Positions 1 through 9,278 of a stretch of 64,000 nt of DNA are shown here, piece by piece. Position numbers and translations under genes: made by a program. Numbering within the stretch: the first letter of the stretch is position 1; every line of letters starts with the position of its first letter. The notes beneath the pieces are model-generated. The model searched no databases, was not told the DNA's origin, and worked only from the letters and a program-made list of their open reading frames with translations. Source of the stretch: Trematomus loennbergii (taxonomy: Eukaryota; Chordata; Actinopteri; Perciformes; Nototheniidae); assembly GCA_012861695.1 (NCBI GenBank), contig JAAOOA010001141.1, positions 1 through 64,000 of the forward strand, in the 5' to 3' direction.

Positions 1-1293
1 AGTCAGCCTGCCAACAAGCAGCAGTGTGCTGTCATTTGAAACATGTTCCTCCACACTGTGACTATGCTGTAGCCAGCTTTCGAGCACTCTTTCCTGGGTA
101 AATGTGTCCTTTTCCCCCCCCTGGGTGTGTGTGAGACCAGTGAAGTGAGTCAGCCTGCCAACAAGCAGCAGTGTGCTGTCATTTGAAACATGTTCCCCCA
201 CACTTTAACACAGTTTTACCTGTGTTTTGAGGCTTCTTTCCTGGGTCAATGTGTCCTCTTTCTCCCCCCTGGGTGTGTGTGTGAGACCAGTGAAGTGAGT
301 CAGCCTGCCAACAAGCAGCAGTGTGCTGTCATTTGAAACATGTTCCTCCACACTGTGACTATGCTGTAGCCAGCTTTCGAGCACTCTTTCCTGGGTAAAT
401 GTGTCCTCTTTCTCCCCCCCTGGGTGTGTGTGAGACCAGTGAAGTGAGTCAGCCTGCCAACAAGCAGCAGTGTGCTGTCATTTGAAACATGTTCCCCCAC
501 ACTTTAACACAGTTTTACCTGTGTTTTGAGGCTTCTTTCCTGGGTCAATGTGTCCTCTTTCTCCCCCCTGGGTGTGTGTGTGAGACCAGTGAAGTGAGTC
601 AGCCTGCCAACAAGCAGCAGTGTGCTGTCATTTGAAACATGTTCCTCCACACTGTGACTATGCTGTAGCCAGCTTTCGAGCACTCTTTCCTGGGTAAATG
701 TGTCCTCTTTCTCCCCCCCTGGGTGTGTGTGAGACCAGTGAAGTGAGTCAGCCTGCCAACAAGCAGCAGTGTGCTGTCATTTGAAACATATTCCCCCACA
801 GTTTAACACAGTTTTACCTGTGTTTTGAGGCTTCTTTCCTGGGTCAATGTGTCCTCTTTCTCCCCCCTGGGTGTGTGTGTGAGACCAGTGAAGTGAGTCA
901 GCCTGCCAACAAGCAGCAGTGTGCTGTCATTTGAAACATGTTCCTCCACACTGTGACTATGCTGTAGCCAGCTTTCGAGCACTCTTTCCTGGGTAAATGT
1001 GTCCTCTTTCTCCCCCCCTGGGTGTGTGTGAGACCAGTGAAGTGAGTCAGCCTGCCAACAAGCAGCAGTGTGCTGTCATTTGAAACATGTTCCCCCACAC
1101 TTTAACACAGTTTTACCTGTGTTTTGAGGCTTCTTTCCTGGGTCAATGTGTCCTCTTTCTCCCCCCTGGGTGTGTGTGAGAGACCAGTGAAGTGAGTCAG
1201 CCTGCCAACAAGCAGCAGTGTGCTGTCATTTGAAACATATTCCTCCACACTGTGACTATGCTGTAGCCAGCTTTCGAGCACTCTTTCCTGGGT
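1..1293. repeat. Dimeric tandem satellite, about 299-bp higher-order unit
   Basis: Nine monomers of 147-150 bp start with the same 5' block (about 2, 149, 299, 448, 598, 747, 897, 1046, 1196). They alternate between two types: type A carries a 'cactgtgactatgctgtagc' segment and type B carries 'cactttaacacag' in the same place. This gives a higher-order dimer of about 299 bp, repeated four and a half times. Dimers are nearly identical to each other while A and B differ clearly, which indicates amplification as a dimer. The array runs off the left edge of the window. Short ORFs inside it are by-products of the repeat. Confidence 0.95.
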
Positions 1294-1403
1294 CGAAAAG
1301 ACATGTGCTGTAACCTGGTTCTCTCCCAGTACTGGGTACTAGTTAATGCCACTATCACCACCACATTTAAACCAGATGAAGTGGTAGTTATCCGGGGTGC
1401 TGC
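1294..1403. other. Spacer between satellite and 453-bp duplication
   Basis: Unique sequence joining two repeat classes; no ORF or RNA gene seen. Confidence 0.5.
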
Positions 1404-2310
1404 AGAGTCTTTTTCAGGCTCCTCTCCACAATTGTCCCCCTAAAATGATTTAAAATCATTATTTTTGCATTTAAATGCATGTATTCTATCATTTATATGG
1501 TTCCCCAACACAATGCACATAGTCTGGAGCTCACTGGGGTCCTGCATATCATTTAATCAGGCGTTTTAACACTTTTTCCCATGAAAATGATTTTTAATCA
1601 CTATCATGGGGCTATGAAAATAAAATTCCCGGTAATGCAGAGCACAAGTGCACCTTTTACTATTTAAATGTATTTGTATTATATATATTTGGGCTAGAAA
1701 GGGGACCTCTCTGGGTGATTTAGTCAGTTTATGGAGCTTTGCCCACAAATCCTGGATGATCCAGGCCGAATTTGGGTGCTCTTAGGCGGCCTGCCAGGCG
1801 TCCCCACCCGTGGAAAGCAAAAAAAGTGAAGAAAACGCTTAATTATATCTTAAAACAGAGTCATTTTCAGGCTCCTCTCCACAATTGTCCCCCTAAAATG
1901 ATTTTAAATCATTATTTTTGCATTTGAATGCATTTATTCTATCATTTATATGGTTCCCCAACACAATGCACATAGTCTGGAGCTCACTGGGGTCCTGCAT
2001 ATAATTTAATCAGGCGTTTTAACACTTTTTCCCATGAAAATGATTTTTAATCACTATCATGGGGCTATGAAAATAAAATTCCGGGTAATGCAGAGCACAA
2101 GTGCACCTTTTACTATTTAAATGTATTTGTATTATATATATTTGGGCTAGGTAGGGGACCTCTCTGGGTGATTTAGTCAGTTTATGGATTTTTTCCCACA
2201 AATCCTGGATGATCCAGGCCGAATTTGGGTGCTCATAGGCGGCCTGCCAGGCGCCCCCACCCGTGGAGCAAAAAAAAAAGTGAAGAAAACGCTTAATTAT
2301 ATCTTAAAAT
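1404..2310. repeat. Direct tandem duplication, 453-bp unit, two copies
   Basis: The block from about 1404 to 1857 recurs at about 1858 to 2310 with an offset of 453 bp and only scattered substitutions and small indels. Each copy contains AT-rich sequence with several 'atcatt' and 'aatgat' motifs and ends in 'cgcttaattatatcttaaaa'. No conserved coding potential is visible. Confidence 0.92.
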
Positions 2311-2396
2311 AATCAAAAATGAAGTTTTGAAAAATTGTGAAATTTTTTCTAAGTGCCAACGGGAGTAGTGGCCAGGTGTTTGGCGCTTCGGGCCGA

Positions 2397-2441
2397 TTTT
2401 TCCCCTTCTCCGATGGTTGGTACAACGGAGAAGGGGAAAAA
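2397..2441. repeat. Perfect 16-bp inverted repeat (hairpin)
   Basis: The arm 2397-2412 (tttttccccttctccg) is exactly complementary to 2426-2441, with a 13-nt loop between. It lies in single-copy sequence between the 453-bp duplication and the 128-bp array, upstream of the recombinase-like gene. Function unknown; a recombinase binding site or an old transposon end are possibilities. Confidence 0.85.
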
Positions 2442-2553
2442 GTCCCTGGGCTTCATTTCCACTTCTCTGGCAAAAAGATTCATCCATGTTTTTCAGACTA
2501 CCTTCCGCACGAAATCAGAAACCCAGTTTTTGGGTGGACTCAGAAAAAATACG

Positions 2554-2701
2554 GCTGTTGGAAATCATGGAAGAATGTATCCGCTCACCAAGCACTCTGA
2601 GTGGGCCTCATTTTGTGCCTCAAGACCCCCCAGCCTGGTTCTCCCAACACTTGGAGGAATGCGAGGGCACTTTTGCAGGTGACTCTACCCGATTATGAGG
2701 C
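2554..2701 (+). repeat. Dispersed 148-bp block, copy 1
   Basis: This block recurs almost unchanged at 4121-4268, 1567 bp downstream. The two copies bracket the 128-bp tandem array, so the whole interval looks like part of a larger duplication. It contains the 'ggaggaatg' core shared with the 128-bp and 141-bp repeats. Confidence 0.85.
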
Positions 2702-2739
2702 TCTATTTTGGGGCTTATTTTTTACATTTTCCCGGTTCT

Positions 2740-3849
2740 CCAAATAGTTTAAGTGTGACATTTTGAGCCCTGGAGGAATGCGAGGGCACTTTCCCGGTGA
2801 CTCTACCCGATTTTGAGGCACTATTTGGGGGTATAATTTTTACATTTTGACCCCTTTCCACGGTTTTCACCAAAGTTGAGTTGGATGATTTCCTCCATGG
2901 AGGAATGTCAGGGGAGTCCGCGGGGGACTCTTGCGGGGTCATGAGGCACTATTCTGGGGTACAATTTTTCCATTTTGACCCCTTTCCCCGGTTCTCACCA
3001 AAGTTGAGTTGGATGATTTCCTCCATGGAGGAATGTCAGGGGAGTCCGCGGGGGACTCTTGCTGGGTCATGAGGCACTATTCTGGGGTACAATTTTTCCA
3101 TTTTGACCCCTTTCCCCGGTTCTCACCAAAGTTGAGTTGGATGATTTCCTCCATGGAGGAATGTCAGGGGAGTCCGCGGGGGACTCTTGCTGGGTCATGA
3201 GGCACTATTCTGGGGTACAATTTTTCCATTTTGACCCCTTTCCCCGGTTCTCACCAAAGTTGAGTTGGATGATTTCCTCCATGGAGGAATGTCAGGGGAG
3301 TCCGCGGGGGACTCTTGCTGGGTCATGAGGCACTATTCTGGGGTACAATTTTTCCATTTTGACCCCTTTCCCCGGTTCTCACCAAAGTTGAGTTGGATGA
3401 TTTCCTCCATGGAGGAATGTCAGGGGAGTCCGCGGGGGACTCTTGCTGGGTCATGAGGCACTATTCTGGGGTACAATTTTTCCATTTTGACCCCTTTCCC
3501 CGGTTCTCACCAAAGTTGAGTTGGATGATTTCCTCCATGGAGGAATGTCAGGGGAGTCCGCGGGGGACTCTTGCTGGGTCATGAGGCACTATTCTGGGGT
3601 ACAATTTTTCCATTTTGACCCCTTTCCCCGGTTCTCACCAAAGTTGAGTTGGATGATTTCCTCCATGGAGGAATGTCAGGGGAGTCCGCGGGGGACTCTT
3701 GCGGGGTCATGAGGCACTATTCTGGGGTACAATTTTTCCATTTTGACCCCTTTCCCCGGTTCTCACCAAAGTTGAGTTGGATGATTTCCTCCATGGAGGA
3801 ATGTCAGGGGAGTCCGCGGGGGACTCTTGCGGGGTCATGAGGCACTATT
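2740..3849. repeat. 128-bp tandem array, eight near-identical units
   Basis: Units start at 2875, 3003, 3131, 3259, 3387, 3515, 3643 and 3771, exactly 128 bp apart and almost identical; a more diverged unit lies at 2740-2874. Each regular unit carries the 16-bp perfect palindrome ttcctccatggaggaa (first at 2890-2905) followed by a 'gagtcc'/'ggactc' inverted repeat. The array is not a coding repeat: 128 is not a multiple of three and the short ORFs end in every unit. Confidence 0.95.
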
Positions 3850-4120
3850 TTCGGACACTTTTTTCACATTTTCCCCCCTTTTGCCCGGTTCTTTTTATTT
3901 TTTTTTTTTTCCTGTTTTGGCCCGTTTGACCCGGTTCCTTCTCCCGGGGGCACTGCCCGGTCCCGGGTGCCCCCCCAGGGCTCTAGTACAGCCGTTTCAC
4001 CCCGTACGTTGACGGATTTTGACCATTTTTGCTGCGTTCTCCTCCTCCTCTCCTCTCCTCTCCTCTCTCCTCTCACTGATCGAATGGCAAACGTGACCCG
4101 CCATCGGAGGGCCTCCGCCG
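3850..4120. other. Unique pyrimidine-rich spacer
   Basis: C- and T-rich sequence with long T and C runs and a short tcctc tract near 4040-4070. No gene or known element recognised. Confidence 0.4.
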
Positions 4121-4480
4121 GCTGTTGGAAATCATGGAAGAATGTATCCGCTCACCAAGCACTCTGAGTGGGCCTCATTTTGTGCCTCAAGACCCCCCAG
4201 CCTGGTTCTCCCAACACTTGGAGGAATGCGAGGGCACTTTTGCAGGTGACTCTACCCGATTATGAGGCACTATTTGGGGGTATAATTTTTACATTTTGAC
4301 CCCTTTCCCCGGTTTTCACCAAAGTTGAGTTGGATGATTTCCACCATGGAGGAATGTCAGGGGAGTCCGCGGGGGACTCCTGCGGGGTCATGAGGCACTG
4401 TTTTGGGGTATATTTTTTACATTTTGACCCCTTTCCCCGGTTCTCACCAAAGTTGAGTGTGATGATTGCTGAGTCATGAT
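4121..4480. repeat. Dispersed 148-bp block copy 2 plus one diverged 128-bp unit
   Basis: 4121-4268 repeats 2554-2701. It is followed by a single diverged unit of the 128-bp family at about 4320-4450, in which the palindrome is altered (ccaccatggagg). This marks the far edge of that repeat family. Confidence 0.85.
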
Positions 4481-4500
4481 GCACTTTTTTGGGGGTACCT

Positions 4501-5064
4501 CATTATCAACACGGACTAGAGATGTCTCGGAGATGGCTCGGACCCCACACCCTGGTTCTATGTAACCCTGGAGGAATGTCACATGAGTCGACAGGGGACT
4601 GCTGCTGGCTAATGAAGGACTATTTTGGGGTACATTTCCCCCATTATCAACACGGACTAGAGATGTCTCGGAGATGGCTCGGAACCCACACCCTGGTTCT
4701 ATGTAACCCTGGAGGAATGTCACATGAGTCGACAGGGGACTGCTGCTGGCTAATGAAGGACTATTTTGGGGTACATTTCCCCCATTATCAACACGGACTA
4801 GAGATGTCTCGGAGATGGCTCGGACCCCACACCCTGGTTCTATGTAACCCTGGAGGAATGTCACATGAGTCGACAGGGGACTGCTGCTGGCTAATGAAGG
4901 ACTATTTTGGGGTACATTTCCCCCATTATCAACATGGACTAGAGATGTCTCGGAGATGGCTCGGACCCCACACCCTGGTTCTATGTAACCCTGGAGGAAT
5001 GTCACATGAGTCGACAGGGGACTGCTGCTGGCTAATGAAGCACTATTTCTGGGTACTTTTTTTT
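4501..5064. repeat. 141-bp tandem array, four units
   Basis: Units start at 4501, 4642, 4783 and 4924. Because 141 is a multiple of three, open frames run through the whole array on both strands; I regard these as by-products. The unit shares 'ctggaggaatgtca' and a trailing 'ctattttggggta' block with the 128-bp repeat, so both arrays probably descend from one ancestral monomer. Confidence 0.93.
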
Positions 5065-5483
5065 CATTTTCACCCAAATTTCCCTGGATGAAATATTTTT
5101 TAGTTTTTTTTTGTTTTTAGCCCAGTTTTGGCCACAGCGTTGCCTGGAGGATAGGACCGAGATATGACAGACTCTCTGGCCGCCTCACAAGTCACTATTG
5201 TCGGACACTTTCTTTGCTTTACCCCGGTTCTATCACTCTTTCCTCCTTTGACCATACAACCCGTTTCCTGCTGGGGTGGTGCCTGGTTCCGGGGTACCCC
5301 AAACCCTCTCATGGTCGGGGCACCATGTATGGATGCATCGGACCCAATGTTGCCATCACCAGCCCCGCGTTGGTGCGGAAGTGGGACCATCTGACCCGGT
5401 GGTAACCCAATACTTCCCTTCGTCCATGCACCATGAATTGATGCATCGGACCCAGTGTCGCAACCACCGCTCACGCTAACGCA
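5065..5483. other. Upstream region of the recombinase-like gene
   Basis: Mostly single-copy sequence with two similar segments around 5320-5345 and 5425-5455 (both contain 'gatgcatcggaccca'). It separates the 141-bp array from the promoter-like TATA motif. No independent gene is supported. Confidence 0.4.
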
Positions 5484-5489
5484 TATAAA
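5484..5489 (+). promoter_or_regulatory. Possible TATA box
   Basis: TATAAA lies 54 bp upstream of the chosen start codon of the recombinase-like gene and fits transcription starting near 5515. Evidence is the motif and its spacing only. A splice-acceptor-like 'tgtgtgtttcag' at about 5525-5536 raises the alternative of an upstream non-coding exon. Confidence 0.35.
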
Positions 5490-5542
5490 CGGAGAACTAT
5501 AACATCATTTTGATCAAATTCATTATGTGTGTTTCAGTAAGG

Positions 5543-8227
5543 ATGTCATCTGAATGCCCGGTGTGCAGACTCTTCTATCTGGCATTGAACAAACACCTTA
5601 AGCACAAGCATGCAGTGCGGAACTTGGAGGAGAGGGGAATCCTCCTGAAAATAGCCAGTGGAAGGATAAATGTTCGGACCAAACCCTGTCCCATCGCTGG
5701 GTGTTCGTACGCTGGGAAGAGACTGGACCGTCATGTAAAACATGACCACCCTGAGTTGTCCCGACATGAGGCACAGCAGGTCATGGCAAGGCTGAAGCAT
5801 AGTGTGGCACTGCAGTTGCTCCATGACCTCCGTGAGACTAACCCCATCATTGGAATGGCTACATCATTGGATATAGACAATGAGGGGGAATACCCCGGGC
5901 ACCCTCCACCCTTCTCCCCACATACCGAGTGTGACAACGAGGACTGCAGGCAGGTGATGCTGGAAAATGTGGCATTGAGGGCTCAGAAGGATGCCCTCAA
6001 TGATGAGGTGAAGACCCTGCGCTCCAGGCTGAAAAAGGAGCTAAAACCCAGGAAGCAGAGTGCTGCTGTTCTTGAGGAAGAGGACGAATGTATACGATTT
6101 AAGGGCCTGGCAATCCCAAGTACCTCCGGCATAAACACAGTAGCCTCAGGCAGCAATACCCCTGTGAAGACCCCGGTGAAGACTGTCATGCAGTCCCCAG
6201 TAACCTCCGGTAGCGGGACCCCTGTGAAGACCCCGGTGAAGACTGTCATGCATTCCCCAGTAACCTCCGGTAGCGGGACCCCTGTGAAGACCCCGGTGAA
6301 GACTGTCATGCATTCCCCAGTAACCTCCGGTAGCGGGACCCCTGTGAAGACCCCGGTGAAGACTGTCATGCATTCCCCAGTAACCTCCGGTAGCGGGACC
6401 CCTGTGAGGAGCCCGGTGAAGACTGTCATGCTTGCAGTAGCCTCCGGTGGGAAGACACCGGTAAAGAACCCTGTGAAGAGCCAAGTGAAGACTGTAATGC
6501 TTGCAGTAGCCTCCGGTGGAAAGAGACCGGTCAAGAACCCTGTGAAGAGCCCAGTGAAGACTGTCATATTACCAGTTTCCTCCGGTAGCGAGACGCCTGT
6601 GAAGACCCCGGTGGAAACTGTCATGTTTGCAGTAGCCTCCGGTAGCGAGACCCCTGTGAAGACCCCGGTGGAAACTGTCATGTTTGCAGTAGCCTCCGGT
6701 AGCGAGACCCCTGTGAAGACCCCGGTGGAAACTGTCATGTTTGCAGTAGCCTCCGGTAGCGAGACCCCTGTATGCCGGAAGACCCGTGCCTCTAAGCTGG
6801 CTAATGACTTGCCCTCTCCCTCAAATTACTGGTCCACTGGGTGTGGACGGGGGAATACCATGCGTGAAATCACGTTGCCTAGAAGCATGGAGGCGTACCT
6901 TCAGACATACTTGGATCATTGTTTGGGTGTCGCTCCGACAGTAAAACAGAAAGACAATGTTGTGTCGAAGATCAGCCGGATAAAGAACTTCATAGTATAC
7001 ATGGCCCATGGTGTTAACCGCCTGTCAGACTGGCTGTTCCTAAGAAACATGAAGATGATCCGTGGCTGGAGCGAGTATATTGTAAAGCCGGGCCGGGCAG
7101 TCACAACATCAGAGTTCTTCCTGAAGAATGTGCACCAGTTCATGGGGTACATGTCTGAGTCAAAGCCCCGGGGGTGCAAGCTCACCCAGTCTGATATGAC
7201 CCACATAATGAGAGAGGTGAAAGCCAACATGAAACACTTGAATAAGGCAGTCACTCTACATCAGTTTAAGGTGAAGAGGAACAAACTGGATCGTCTGCCG
7301 AGCCAGGCGGAGCTTCTCGCCGCCATGGCGGCCGCTGAGAAGCGCATCCCGGAGCTCCTCGACCTGATGGCCGGCACGCCGACCTCAACCACCCAGAAGC
7401 TTCTCTATGGCTATCTCACCCTCCATTGGAGCCTCCTGTATGGCCACCGTACGGGCGTGTACGCAAACATGAAAAACAGTGAGGTCTTAGAGGCAGCCAT
7501 AAGGGGAACTGCTGAGGGCTACATCATCCATGTGCAGGATCACAAGACGGCCAAGACATATGGCGAAGCACAGCTGGCGCTTACAGTAGAGGAGTTTAGC
7601 TGGGTCATGCGGTGGATGGGGATTAAAAAGGTATTGCTGGGTCCTCAGAATGAATTCTTCCTTTTCACAAGGGGGAATCGGGCCTCCAAGAACCTGAACG
7701 CTCACTTGAAGAGGGCATGGGCTGATGCTGGGCTAGAAACAGCCGTCACCTTCACAATCCTGCGCACTGCCCTGGCTGACAATATCAAGCATCACCAAGA
7801 TCCAGAAAGCCGGTCGATTCTCGCCAGGTTTATGTGTCACGACGTAACCACGGCGGACCGGTTCTACGCGAATGCGCCGGGAATAAAGGAGGCATTGAGA
7901 ATCCGCTCCATGTTCAGGGCGTCATCAGATGCGGCAGCAGCTGCATCATCATCAGAAGGATGTCTACCGCTGTCTGATGGGGAGACCTCCGAAGAGGGCT
8001 GCTATAACAGCACTGCTCCATCATCTCCATCATCTCCATCATCTTCACCTGATGGGTCATTGGAGCGGCAGCAGCAGCGGAAGCGGAAGCGGGAGGGAAA
8101 GAGGCCAATGAAGTCGGGACCGGGGCTGGTTGACACTCCTGATGATGGGGCAGGGGCCGTGGACTCAACCTGTTTGCCCTGGTGCACCGTAAGAATTAGA
8201 CGCCTTTGGTCCCCTGAATCCCGCTAA
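5543..8227 (+). CDS. Zinc-finger and tyrosine-recombinase-like protein (Crypton-like)
   Basis: An intact intronless ORF of about 894 residues. I chose the ATG at 5543 (A at -3, just before the first cysteines); an in-frame ATG at 5525 is possible. Seen: two zinc-finger-like motifs near residues 5-25 (CPVC..H..H) and 55-80 (C-x4-C..H..H); a heptad-rich segment near 140-170; about 210 residues of 19-24-residue repeats with 15 TPVK/SPVK/TPVR motifs; then a C-terminal domain matching the tyrosine-recombinase fold. Candidate active-site residues are Arg in GHRTG (nt 7448-7450), Lys in DHKTA (7544-7546), Arg in ILRTALA (7763-7765), His in MCHD (7838-7840) and Tyr in DRFYA (7865-7867). The His usually found three residues before the second Arg is Thr here. 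The tail has Ser/Pro runs and a basic NLS-like stretch. Known: Cryptons are DNA transposons whose only enzyme is such a recombinase. Inferred: active or domesticated Crypton-like recombinase; a DIRS/Ngaro origin is less likely as no reverse transcriptase is nearby. Confidence 0.8.
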   Translation: MSSECPVCRLFYLALNKHLKHKHAVRNLEERGILLKIASGRINVRTKPCPIAGCSYAGKRLDRHVKHDHPELSRHEAQQVMARLKHSVALQLLHDLRETNPIIGMATSLDIDNEGEYPGHPPPFSPHTECDNEDCRQVMLENVALRAQKDALNDEVKTLRSRLKKELKPRKQSAAVLEEEDECIRFKGLAIPSTSGINTVASGSNTPVKTPVKTVMQSPVTSGSGTPVKTPVKTVMHSPVTSGSGTPVKTPVKTVMHSPVTSGSGTPVKTPVKTVMHSPVTSGSGTPVRSPVKTVMLAVASGGKTPVKNPVKSQVKTVMLAVASGGKRPVKNPVKSPVKTVILPVSSGSETPVKTPVETVMFAVASGSETPVKTPVETVMFAVASGSETPVKTPVETVMFAVASGSETPVCRKTRASKLANDLPSPSNYWSTGCGRGNTMREITLPRSMEAYLQTYLDHCLGVAPTVKQKDNVVSKISRIKNFIVYMAHGVNRLSDWLFLRNMKMIRGWSEYIVKPGRAVTTSEFFLKNVHQFMGYMSESKPRGCKLTQSDMTHIMREVKANMKHLNKAVTLHQFKVKRNKLDRLPSQAELLAAMAAAEKRIPELLDLMAGTPTSTTQKLLYGYLTLHWSLLYGHRTGVYANMKNSEVLEAAIRGTAEGYIIHVQDHKTAKTYGEAQLALTVEEFSWVMRWMGIKKVLLGPQNEFFLFTRGNRASKNLNAHLKRAWADAGLETAVTFTILRTALADNIKHHQDPESRSILARFMCHDVTTADRFYANAPGIKEALRIRSMFRASSDAAAAASSSEGCLPLSDGETSEEGCYNSTAPSSPSSPSSSPDGSLERQQQRKRKREGKRPMKSGPGLVDTPDDGAGAVDSTCLPWCTVRIRRLWSPESR
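6145..6775 (+). repeat. Coding minisatellite encoding TPVK repeats
   Basis: Inside the recombinase-like gene, 60-bp units (followed by longer variants and then three 57-bp units) encode SGSGTPVKTPVKTVMHSPVT-type repeats. All unit lengths keep the reading frame. The last three 57-bp units are almost identical, indicating recent expansion. T/S-P-x-K matches the CDK phosphorylation consensus and resembles the SPKK minor-groove-binding motif of histone H1 tails. Confidence 0.93.
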
Positions 8228-8233
8228 ACATAT

Positions 8234-8545
8234 GGGCATACATTTTGTTAATAGTGCAACACCTCCAGGGCGCATAACTGCAGTTTACAAGCCAGGGAAG
8301 GTGCCAGAATCCTGGGCATACATTTTGTTAATAGTGCAACACCTCCAGGGCGCATAACTGCAGTTTACAAGCCAGGGAAGGTGCCAGAATCCTGGGCATA
8401 CATTTTGTTAATAGTGCAACACCTCCAGGGCGCATAACTGCAGTTTACAAGCCAGGGAAGGTGCCAGAATCCTGGGCATACATTTTGTTAATAGTGCAAC
8501 ACCTCCAGGGCGCATAACTGCACTTTAAAACGTAGGTTAAGAAAT
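8234..8545 (+). repeat. 80-bp tandem repeat, four units, in the 3' UTR
   Basis: Units start at 8234, 8314, 8394 and 8474, only 7 bp after the stop codon. The same unit reappears at 10,690-10,815 at the right edge of the repeat block. Presence inside the transcribed 3' UTR and at the block edge links the gene to the surrounding arrays. Confidence 0.93.
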
Positions 8546-8677
8546 TTAGTAGTACTGTTATAGCAGCAGTAGTACGTGTAAATAGTTGATGTTTTAGTCT
8601 GTGTGTACTGTCATGTTTGTTACTGTAAATAGTTGATGTTTTAGGGTGTGTGGTTGATGTTTTAGGGTGTGTGTTCA

Positions 8678-8683
8678 AATAAA
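8678..8683 (+). promoter_or_regulatory. Polyadenylation signal of the recombinase-like gene
   Basis: AATAAA lies 451 bp after the stop codon and is followed within 20 bp by a short run of A. It would end the transcript near 8700, placing the 80-bp repeats inside the 3' UTR. Confidence 0.6.
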
Positions 8684-8702
8684 ATTAAAAATTAAAAAAA
8701 AA

Positions 8703-8853
8703 CAATAACCTTGATGGTTACCAGGGGCAGATAAAGTGCCACTTTCCATCAGCACCGGGGTGCTGAACCCTGTGATGAGCGCTCAAGTGTTGGCGGAGGA
8801 GGTGTAAGCCAGAGGAGGGTGAACAAAAGTTAAAGTGTTTGAACCTCCAGCCC
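8703..8853. other. Spacer with partial copies of the next repeat
   Basis: Contains 'ggttaccaggggcag' resembling the 'gggtcaccaggggcac' block of the 115-bp repeat that follows, so it is probably a decayed edge unit. Confidence 0.45.
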
Positions 8854-9190
8854 AGAAGGGGGGTGGTGGTGCCGTGAAGAAGGCCGACTATGGATGCTGA
8901 TGGGCGGACATAGAAGCACCACAAAATCCACCCCCTTTAGGGTCACCAGGGGCACGAGAATACCCTCAACAGAAGGGGTGGTGGTGCCGTGAAGAAGGCC
9001 GACTATGGATGCTGATGGGCGGACATAGAAGCACCACAAAATCCACCCCCTTTAGGGTCACCAGGGGCACGAGAATACCCTCAACAGAAGGGGTGGTGGT
9101 GACGTGAAGAAGGCCGACTATGGATGCTGATGGGCGGACATAGAAGCACCACAAAATCCACCCCCTTTAGGGTCACCAGGGGCACGAGGT
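8854..9190. repeat. 115-bp tandem repeat (first family), three units
   Basis: The block 'gaagaaggccgactatgg' occurs at about 8876, 8991 and 9106, giving a period of 115 bp and near-identical units. No conserved coding frame. Confidence 0.9.
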
Positions 9191-9278
9191 TCTGGTGGGT
9201 GTGAATACCTGTGTTTAGTCCGTGGGGGAGTGCTTAAGTGTGGGGGCCCGGGGACTCAGGGTGTGCAAGGTTATGGAG

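Noticed and set aside
300..1098. Repeated 66-residue minus-strand ORFs
   Set aside because: They recur once per satellite dimer and have no independent coding signal.
2881..3840. Seven 63-residue plus-strand ORFs
   Set aside because: By-products of the 128-bp repeat; each ends in the next unit.
4388..5091. 200-230-residue ORFs on both strands
   Set aside because: Open only because the 141-bp unit is divisible by three; both strands are open at once and neither looks like protein.
5983..6738. 251-residue minus-strand ORF
   Set aside because: Antisense shadow of the in-frame TPVK minisatellite.
5543..8227. DIRS or Ngaro retrotransposon YR gene
   Set aside because: No reverse transcriptase, RNase H or split inverted repeats nearby; a single ORF with zinc-finger-like motifs fits a Crypton-like origin better.
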